DNA from: Cheiracanthium punctorium
Taxonomy: Eukaryota; Arthropoda; Arachnida; Araneae; Cheiracanthiidae
Assembly: GCA_038373885.1 (NCBI GenBank)
Contig: JAWZYV010000718.1
Coordinates: 124,001 to 188,000 of the forward strand
Length of the DNA: 64,000 nucleotides
Direction of reading: 5' to 3'
The notes beneath the pieces are model-generated. The model was not told where the DNA came from. It was given only the letters and a program-made list of their open reading frames with translations, and made no database searches. How positions within the stretch are numbered: the first letter of the stretch is position 1; the number at the start of each line of letters is the position of its first letter. A program made the translations under genes and the position numbers. Positions 55,649 through 64,000 of the stretch are shown one piece after another.

Positions 55649-57184
55649 TAGTTTTATGTCAGGTTAACCGCTGAAAACATCGGCTTAAAAATCATCTGTT
55701 TGATACAAACATTACTTATAAATAATAGGAAAAAAAATTAAAAGTATTCACAGGTCCATGTGCATTGAATTGAACTGGAGAAGTTTTTTTTAAAACATCA
55801 TGAATGCTCTTCAAATTTAAATGCAAATTAATTCAGTAGTAGATTATTTTCATTTAATTGTTACTTAAATATATGTATATGTCCATAAAGAGAGTTGCAG
55901 CTGTGAACAATTTTTTTAGTCATCATTAGTTTCCATTGCTATCTTACTGACTTAAATATCTTAAGGCCAAGGATGAGATAAGACCAAGGATGAGAGATCC
56001 TTTACACTTTTATGTGTAGAATATAATCTCTGGTAGGTATCCGCCACTACGGATCTCGCTTTAGGAACTCAAAGAATGAACACAAGAACAATGAATCACC
56101 AAATTATCCTGAATTCTTACATTCTCACATAAGTGTAAACAATCTCCCGTCTTTATTTCTGTGAAATATAAATGGAAACGAATAATAAAATAAAATAAAC
56201 GAGTAATAAAAACGGAAAAGTCATTCACACTTCTTAACAGTCTTCATGACTTTTTGCTCCACTTTATTTATATAAATTCCAACTTTAAATTCGGATTAGT
56301 CTATGACTGCGTCTTGGCACCTTCACGACACGAATCAGGAAAAAAAATAAATAAATAAAGTTTAGTCACTGTGACATTTTTCAACCAAGAGCGCGCAAGA
56401 CCAATAAATTCAAACTGTTCTTCAGCATTAAAATAGAACTTTAAAAAAATGTTATTTTTACTCAACAAAAAATGTCTTATGAGAGTTTATTGAACATTCT
56501 TACGTCACAATATTCGCAAAAGTTTATATCACGATAAAATTTAATTTAGTGAAAAATTCGCTTTAAAATCAGTTTTCACACGAGAGAAAAAATGCTGAAT
56601 CTTCAAAAAAAGTTATGTCATAGCTGTATCAGCAAAAAGATATTTTTCCTTTTATGTAATGATTTGCTTGTAGGCGTGAAAAAATGTACGGTAACAGCAA
56701 GAAATGCGCTGCAGAACAACATCATTCTGATAATCTTGCTTCTATAAAAAATTTAAGAGCAATTGAATGACTATACTTTTTTTTTTTTTTACACTTTTCA
56801 ACAAAGTTGAAAAATATCTATGATTTCGTTTGCTTAGCTGTCTGTCCGTTTGTGCTGTTAAAGAAAATAACTAAATTAAATGTATATATCTAAAGCTGAA
56901 TTATTATGAATAAGCAATGACATTATGATAAGATAACTGTTCAAATTTTCCTAATGTTTTTCATTGAAATATAATACTCTTTTTTGATAACTAAAGTTTG
57001 AAACATTTTCAGCAAAATTCAAATAACTAGGACTGAAACCCTAAAAGTAGCCAGCTGTTAATTATAAATTTTAATATGCACATAACTGAAACTGCTCTTT
57101 TTTTTTTACTGGATAGGTAAATCGGACTTGGGTGAAGTTTCGTATGCCTAACATAAATGAAGCTGAAACAACACATATTCAAAA
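55649..57184. other. AT-rich intergenic DNA, nothing identified
   Basis: No gene or RNA recognised; T run near 56779-56790. Confidence 0.5.
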
Positions 57185-58161
57185 TAAAGTTGATCAATTT
57201 ATAAAAAGAGTATCCTTTAGTTCTTCGTATTATCCTTAAATCTGACGGATGTGGCAACTGTTCTAAAACTGAAATGTAATTGTTTAAATGTGGGAGACAA
57301 TTTCCAGCACTGCTGGACTGTTACAAACTTTATGGTGAAGGCAAAACAGAAATGGAGACGAACAATGTTACTTAATCCTGCGATCATTTTATTTTTGAAA
57401 AACATAATTTAATTCAATTTTTTTACATTTTATCATTCCTTCCAAAATGTTGAACGTGTTCAAGCTCAGACAGGGTTTTCCAGAGAATTCCTGTAAACAT
57501 CGATGAATTAAAATAAGTCGTAACTGAAGAACTCTCGCCAATAACATCAGTAATGTTGTGTCATTGTCTGAAGTAGTGTGTCAATAAACTTGGCTCGACG
57601 TGTTTTATGTTTGCATTCAAAATAGTGGCGAATATTTTCAACATTTGCTGTTAGGAATCAAAATGTGGAAAATTTGAATTAAATTACGTTTTTCGAAAAT
57701 AATTCTAAAAACGTAATATTTTTCGAAAATAATTCTAAATAGAATTATAGATGGATTAAGTAACCTCATGCGTCTCCATTTCTGTTTCACCTCATAAAGT
57801 TGTAACAGTCCAACTGTGCTGGAAATTGTCTCCCACACTTAACTTTTTAACGTGCAGTGTTCCCGCTCTGGGAACACCAAACTTTTGACTTTTGCCAGTC
57901 ACGAAGAATAGATTTCATTTCTATAAAAATAGTTGCGGGTGACATAGCTCCACGAGAATCCTTTACTTTTTAGCACGTCATTTCCGGTAAAAAAATGGTC
58001 ACGATTATTTTTAACAGCACTGACATCTGCTGAAAAATGGAAGAATGCGAGAACAGCTGGATAGATTGCCCAGTGCTGGAAAAAGGGCAGCCGTTGCCAT
58101 CGCTCGACATAACTACCAGCAAGATGGTTGACGATCAAAACGACGACAGCTGGCTGTACAG

Positions 58162-58678
58162 TAGAGATGAGACGGGCTCAGCCCGAGCCCGAAAGCCCGA
58201 GCCCGGGCCCGAACCGGGCTCGGGCTCTGTAATTCACAATTGCGTGCGGGCTCGGGCTCGTGAAAAATTTCTATTTTATTGAACATACTCCTTGAAACAG
58301 ATTTTTAAAAAGTGATTCATATAGAAAATAAAAGTACTAATAAAAAATCTGGAGTGACTCCACTCGACTTTCCGAACACTTACGATTAAGATCATTACCA
58401 AGCATTAAAATAAATTTTAATCGATGAATAATTAAAACATATATACCAAATTGAAACTCAATCGAATGCACCGTTTAAACGCTTGCGCACTCTCAAGAAT
58501 TTCTCCCCATATGCCATTAAACCAGAATATAAAAGAAATCTTTGTCGTAGCCCTGTAGGAAAACTATAAGTCCTATACACACCAAAATCAATACCGGTCT
58601 TAGAATGGTGGTTCATAACATATATATCCAATTGGAGCTCAATCGAATGTATCGTTTAGGATCTATCGTGTTCACTCG

Positions 58679-58725
<47 letters not shown>

Positions 58726-59150
58726 CTCATAAAAAGAGCATAAATGAATTCAGAAGATCTCAAAACGTGTAAATACATCAAAATCTCGAAGTCGAATTTT
58801 TTCATGATTACAATACTTTCCTTACATGGTACATGTTCGGAAAGTAAAAATAGCGGCACGGATGCCTAGAAGGCGCGTGAAGCTCTTTGGGTATTTCAGA
58901 ACGGCGGCTTATATTGTTTAGTTATTCAAGAGATCCGACATTATTTCATAAACGTAGATATAAAAATTAGAAAGTGCATTAAAATTTGCAACTATATTTG
59001 TCTTTAATTTGCACAAATTAATTAGCAAAATTTATTGTATTCTATCAAAGAATTACTTCTTTGAATTTTATTTATCTTTAGCTGAAATTTCGGTCTCGGG
59101 CTCCGAATTAAATAATATTGCTTTAAAAAATGAGCCCGAACTCATCTCTA
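58162..59150. mobile_element. hAT-type MITE (TAGAGATGAG), 989 bp, innermost of three nested elements
   Basis: Starts TAGAGATGAG and ends CTCATCTCTA, with a perfect 8-bp TSD CTGTACAG at 58154-58161 and 59151-59158. The left subterminal region is unusually GC-rich, made of CCCGAGCCCG/CGGGCTCGGG units (about 58172-58260), and the right has GTCTCGGGCTCCG. The interior is AT-rich, with a diverged direct repeat (about 58441-58480 and 58622-58660: AAACTCAATCGAATG-like) and a CA microsatellite. No transposase. A short relative lies at 9707-10069. Confidence 0.9.
58682..58720. repeat. (AC)n microsatellite
   Basis: About 19 uninterrupted AC units inside the hAT-type MITE. A reverse-strand frame covering it is an artefact of the repeat. 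Confidence 0.95.
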
Positions 59151-59399
59151 CTGTACAGCCAGTTGTCGTCAGAAAAGGATCTCTATATCTGTGGCACGCG
59201 ATAAACGTTTCAATCGTCCGCCATCTTGATAGTAGTTCAGTCGAGCGATGGCAACGGCTGCCCTTTTTCCAGCATTGGGAAAGGGTTGCGCCTCAAAGGG
59301 TTAAACAATTATACTTCAGTGTTATGATAGCTGCCACATCCGTCAGATTTAAGAGTAATAAGAAAAACCAACGGGTACTCTTTTAAACTGATCACCCTG

Positions 59400-62218
59400 C
59401 ATAAAGTTAGAATTGGAAATAGGAATTTTGTTATTTTCACGGAGTTTTTTTTCATATGTTAAAGACATATAATAGTAAGATTATACTGAACGCTACTACC
59501 TTTTTATTTTACATTACTTCTCATTTTACATTTTTAAAAAGTTAATAATACTCTAAAGTAATACTCTACATTAGAAGTAAGTACTCTAAATTACGGACAA
59601 ACTAATTAAAATTGATTTTTTTTATTTAAATTTAAACGCGTAAAAACCTAAATTATTGTCAAACTAAATGAAATTCAAATCAATATATTTAATGAACCAT
59701 AACGACACATATTACATTAAAACATATATGTTTTATCGTTAGGCTTTTAGTTCATCAGAACAATATTAAAAAATGAAAGTAAACATTTCCTGTACATTTA
59801 AAAATAGTCCTAAAATTTTCTTATTTTTTGTCTATCAAAGCACATGTAAAACAACTAATAAAGAGTTTCTTTCAGATTTTATGAAACTATTTGTGCATGC
59901 CAAACTTTTTTAATAATATGATTCAATAATAATTCATAGTAAACAGTGATTAAATTTTGCAGCTGTGCTTCAAAAATGAAGAAAAAAAAATCACCCATCA
60001 ACATATTTAAAATGAACGTGCTCTTAATCAAGGGAAAGGTTACATGACTCGTACTTTTAATTTTTCTTTACTGAATATCAAAAGTTTGATGATTAGTTGA
60101 ATTATTAATTAAATTAAACGTCAATTTTGAAAACGCATTAAGAGGCTTACATATCATCGTTACGTGTATTATCGCTTCTATCGTTACACGTATTATTTAT
60201 GTTTAATAAAAACTTAATTTGTAAAATGATTTTAAAAAAGTGACGTTAGTAGTAGTTAACATACTTCAATACTGACTTTATAGTAATTATCATGCTTCGA
60301 ATATCGTGGCATGCAGAATTTCAATTTAAAAACTGCTTTCAAGTGAAAGTTTTTAAACATTGCATTTCTAACATTTAATAACCTAAACTAATAACGAATA
60401 GATTTAACCATTTGATCATAAAAAGGATGGTTTATCTCTTAGTATCTATGCCTAACATATTTTTATAAAATACTTTTATGGTTTTATTTTTTGGGCTGAA
60501 TATTCTCTTTTTTTTATAATTCACACAAATTTTGTTATTAAAAAAATTATTTGGGGAAAAAAACAAAAAGAAACAAACATATTTACACATAGTGCATTGA
60601 GAAGTAATTTTTGTTCTATAAGTATAAAGTTAAAGGTACCTATTAATGACACTTCACCAGGGCATTAATGCAGGTGCGTGTATATTGAAATAAACCGTTT
60701 TTCCACGGTAAGGTAGACTAAACGGACGTGTTCCTGTACATTTAAAATTTGTTCCAAAATTTGAAAGAAAAAAAAAAGTCTTGAGATATACTTAAGCACT
60801 ATCGTTATTAAGCTGGTTTAAGAGTTGATAATTTTTTGAGCTTTAAAATGAAAAAACAATGAAAAACGAAAGCTTTTAGTAATGTGTATGTAGTTAGTAA
60901 TGTATTAAGGAAAGCTAAAAAATGGACAGGTTGAGTAGTTTTCTTTTTTTTCTAATTCTCCCAATAGAAGCAATAAAAACGAGCAATCTGATATGCATCA
61001 TTACATCGTAGTCTAATTAAGTAAGTCTGATCTTTAGCTTATAAAGTGAAATGTAATTTTAAAAGTAGCATTAGAAAAACACTCAACAACAAAAAAAGTA
61101 TTTTTTGTGAGTACTAATGAACCATTTTAGTATATATATAATCATAATTATAAAATTTGACTGGTTCAGTATAATTTATCCCATAATTCTTCATTTCGAG
61201 AGCAAGATTAACGCATGTTCATTTACGCAAGATGGTACATCACCGCACCAAGCGCAGAAAGCTTTTTACTTATAAACGGACTTTTCGGTAATATATTAAT
61301 TTATATTTTAAAAAAGGATAAACTAGGCCACCTTGCTTTTTAGGTGTATTCGTGTTAAATGTCCGTATAGCGAAGTTTTTAAAGTTATATTAGCAATGCA
61401 TTGTATTAATTATAATAAGTGCACTCAACTTATTCACATATGTATGGCAAAAAATGCCAGTGTGAATTTTTTAACTACATATAAATTACTTTTAATGCGC
61501 TGGTTTGTTTTTTAATAGCATGTATAATACATTTAAATCATAAATATTTGAAACTACGAACCATCAAGAAAGACACAAAGACCACTTCTAGTTTTGGTTC
61601 TCTTACCTGGAAAAAGAAAAAAGGAAAAAATTAATAAGCCAATAAAAAAAATAATGAGCCAATTAAGTTACACAATTGGAAAGGAGATTTTCGAAAATTA
61701 CACTAAATTTATTTTCTAGTCTGTAATTATAGCATTATTAAAGTAAAAATTACGAATAACACGAAAGTGACTGCACAAAAGAAAGATAAATACTTATGAT
61801 AAGGTTTTAAAATTGACAAAAATATACTTCCCACGAAACGTAACTAAAATTAGAATCCAAATATTATCCTTTGTAGATTTTATAGAGGGAAAAAATTTAC
61901 ATCCAAGTGAAAGTACATGATTATAGCCTCATTACTGAAACTTTTTTAAAGATTTTAAGTGCTACAGACAGGAAAATTTTGCAAGAATTTCTTTAATAGG
62001 AGTACTCTTGTTTTCGTATGTATTAACTGCATTGATGTCGTGTTGTATGAATAATGAGCTATTGGAAAAAATAATAGTTTAATAGTACTTAAGATAATCA
62101 ACGTTTAGTAATTTCGAATCATTAGAAATAGTTTATTTTATAAAAATAATATTTACAAAGCAAAAAACATTGATTATAATTTGTGTTATTCTTGCGTTTA
62201 TGTCTATAGATGGTAGAT
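59400..62218. other. Long AT-rich intergenic stretch, nothing identified
   Basis: About 2.8 kb without recognisable genes, RNA genes, long open frames or inverted termini; frequent A and T runs. Confidence 0.55.
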
Positions 62219-62244
62219 TGTGTGTGTGTGTGCGTGTGCGTGTA
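62219..62244. repeat. Short (TG)n microsatellite with C interruptions
   Basis: TG units interrupted by CG at two places. Confidence 0.85.
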
Positions 62245-62332
62245 TTGTCTTAAGGCAAACCTACACGAGGGGTATTTGACTAGGGGGGGGTTGCCTTGAG
62301 TGGCTGACTTTTTATTGGGTTTTGTCGAGTAT

Positions 62333-62466
62333 TCATGTTACATTTGTAGAAAACTATCCAACACTTTAGATCGTTAGATCGACAGCCCAGCCGAAGCCTG
62401 GGACTTTCACACTGCAGCCACCTACAATGTTCAGTGTCTTATCCACTACGACATGATGGTGGGGCC
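62333..62466 (-). mobile_element. tRNA-derived SINE, family II copy 2
   Basis: On the minus strand: GGCCCCACCATCATG, A-box-like GTCGTAGTGGATAAG, a degraded B-box region (CAGGCTTCGGCTGGGC), then GATCTAACGATCTAAAG and TTTTCTACAAATGTAAC. The same order as 39930-40070 confirms one family; this copy is more diverged in the B-box. Confidence 0.7.
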
Positions 62467-62573
62467 TTGTGTGCACGGTGGAATTTTTTTGCAACTGATA
62501 AAGGATGAACGTTTTGTGCAACCTGAATCGATCATTTTGATCGATCATCACTGTTTTTATGTGTGTCATTTTA

Positions 62574-63168
62574 CGGGGGTCGACCAAAAAGTAAGATTAG
62601 AAAGCCTGCAGAGAAACGGGCACGCTTGTTTCATACAACCAGCTGGCTGACAGCACATACATTATGATATTTTTGAACATAGTCTCAATATCGATTTAGA
62701 CATTTGTCGCTTCGTGGGATGAGTTTAAATATTCCCTCCTGGTACAAATCCTGTTTTTGTGTTCATTCCCTCTGTCGCGAAGGGTTTCATGTTCTCGTCT
62801 GAAGCAAGTAATCGACTTTGTACGTGCATCTTCAAATGAGAAACGGGTTGAAAGTCGCTTGGAGCGAGGTCCGAGCTGTAGGGAAGACGGTCTTTGAGGT
62901 CCAAGCGAAACTGTTTCTACAGCATCGTGTTTTCTGGGCTGTATGAGGTAGCGCATTACAGAGGAGGAAGGCTGTAGGTGGCGGCACTATTCGCTTCAGG
63001 CGAAGAAGTGAAACACTTTGCAACAACATGGCTGAACGGGAAAGAACTGGATCACGAGATATCATGAGAGAACATTCATGTACCATCTGTTGGATATACT
63101 GCCTGTATGAAATAAAATGAACACGTTTTTCTGCAGGCTTTGTAACATTGCTTTTTGATGAATCCTCG
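62574..63168 (-). mobile_element. Internally deleted, decayed mariner element
   Basis: TA flanks lie at 62572-62573 and 63169-63170. The left end CGGGGGTCGACCAAAAAGTA and the reversed right end CGAGGATTCATCAAAAAGCA share the (GGG)...CAAAAAGNA pattern, and both continue to AAAGCCTGCAGA. At 595 bp it is less than half the usual mariner length of about 1.3 kb (family knowledge). It retains only scraps of the transposase gene. Confidence 0.72.
62820..62966 (-). pseudogene. Mariner transposase remnant (catalytic region)
   Basis: On the minus strand, LLCNALPHTAQKT (about 62966-62928) matches the mariner motif around the second catalytic Asp, here with the HD pair damaged. In another frame PYSSDLAPSDF (about 62883-62851) matches the motif holding the third catalytic Asp (DD34D class). 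Different frames, a missing catalytic residue and short length show it is dead. Most of the N-terminal half is gone. Confidence 0.7.
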
Positions 63169-63170
63169 TA

Positions 63171-64000
63171 CGAAGTTTTTAATTCACTTTACCTTCTAAC
63201 ACCATTGCACAGTGTTCTTGTTTTATGATTTCATAATTCATAATAAATGTGAACGAGAAGATGTACAATCGAAGAAAATTATTACTGTCATCTCTTTGAG
63301 TTTTAAATTAACTTTTTTGATAAAATATAACGAATTATGCATCCATTATTTTAAAAGTTATAGCTTAAAATTTAACTTTTTTTTACCATGTGGCTTCATT
63401 TAACGAGCTCATTTTTTAGTGATTTGTAACTCATTAGCTATTCTTTGAAAATTAATGTAGAACTGTATTTTAGATTTGATACGTAGAAGCGCCCCTAACG
63501 CAAAATTTACAAGCTCTGTAATAAACATATTTTACTTATTTGCCTGTACTCTAGCTAGAACCAAAAATGCCCCGTAGGTTTTGATTTTTTTCTTCTAGGA
63601 CAGAGGCTGTAAATTTAGGGAAAATTTAAATTTCGTAATTTTTATAGGAATTGATTTATTGGCTTTGATTGTTTCTCATATAATAGATTATACAATTTAA
63701 AGTATTTTTGCGATTGAAACTATATGTCTCTGACAAACAGTTTAGGAAATAGCCATTGGGCACTGTTAGCACGACATCCTGTATTTTGAAGTAATACAAA
63801 AATAAAAATAACTTTTGTTGAACTCTACAACAAAAACATTTAGGTCAATAAATTTTACAAGAACTACAAAACCGGAGAATGAAAACTTTCAATATTTTTA
63901 ATAATCTGTTTCTGCGCATTGCAGTAAAAAATTTAAAAAATTTAATTTGTTCATATATAAAGAGTAGAAACAAATAATGTTTTTAAAAACATCATATGTT
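63171..64000. other. AT-rich intergenic DNA, nothing identified
   Basis: The short frame at 63212-63403 has no motif and AT-driven composition. Confidence 0.5.

Larger units (their letters stand above)
57843..59300. mobile_element. piggyBac-like MITE interrupted by a hAT-type MITE
   Basis: TTAA lies at 57839-57842 and 59301-59304. The left end CTTTTTAACGTGCAGTGTTC and the right end GGGTTGCGCCTCAAAGGG correspond to the two ends of the 39362-39791 copy. After removing the 989-bp insert and one 8-bp TSD, about 461 bp remains, close to the 430-bp intact copy. It shares ATAGATTTCATTTCTATAAA-like sequence, GGGCAGCCGTTGCCATCGCT and the subterminal hairpin arms. Confidence 0.85.
57185..59399. mobile_element. 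Inverted-repeat element split by a piggyBac-like MITE
   Basis: The left arm (about 57185-57420) contains GATCAATTTATAAAAAGAGT, AATCTGACGGATGTGGCAAC and TGTGGGAGACAATTTCCAGC. The right arm is its complement in two pieces: about 57650-57842 (GGAAATTGTCTCCCACA) and 59305-59399 (GCCACATCCGTCAGATTTAA, then GATCACCCTG at the end). The gap between the pieces is exactly the TTAA-flanked element 57843-59300, and the left arm still shows the unbroken site (TTTAAA at 57283-57288). A TTTTTCGAAAATAATTCTAAA duplication lies at 57690-57740. Non-coding. Confidence 0.78.

Noticed and set aside
58656..58859. Reverse frame with a Cys-Val repeat
   Set aside because: It is a translation of the AC microsatellite.

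Overview
This window looks like AT-rich, gene-poor eukaryotic intergenic DNA. It carries dense nested DNA transposons (hAT, piggyBac and Tc1/mariner types), tRNA-derived SINEs and microsatellites, and I can support no intact host gene. The mix of short hAT-type MITEs, TTAA-flanked MITEs and a Tc1 element with doubled terminal repeats fits an arthropod best, but the species cannot be fixed from this sequence alone.

Layout: 470-5215 is a hAT-type element of about 2.36 kb that has received a copy of itself in the opposite orientation. Each copy has its own perfect 8-bp target-site duplication (TSD), and together they form a nearly 4.7-kb palindrome-like structure. 5.2-10.4 kb is AT-rich DNA with a SINE and several MITEs. 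10400-38146 has no C at all, and 10406-36816 (26,411 bp) consists only of G and T. 38.1-43.3 kb is a thicket of nested hAT, piggyBac-like and 5-bp-TSD elements. 45247-46791 is a complete but inactivated Tc1 element (DD34E). 47-57 kb is mostly featureless AT-rich DNA with a few MITEs. 57.2-59.4 kb is a three-level nest: a hAT MITE inside a piggyBac-like MITE inside an inverted-repeat element. 62.3-63.2 kb has a SINE and a decayed mariner.

The G/T block dominates the window. It starts within a few bases of normal sequence on the left. On the right it fades out in order, first regaining A (from 36817) and then C (38147). It has no repeat unit I can see, and its G:T ratio drifts smoothly. All three forward frames stay open for about 8,800-9,000 codons only because stop codons need A; the translations use just G, V, W, C, L and F. 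I judge it most likely a single-pass sequencing or base-calling failure carried into the assembly, not a gene, satellite or telomere, although that cannot be proven from the sequence.

The genes do not work together as a pathway. The coherent story is transposon layering: exact TSDs allow the order of insertion to be read at several loci.
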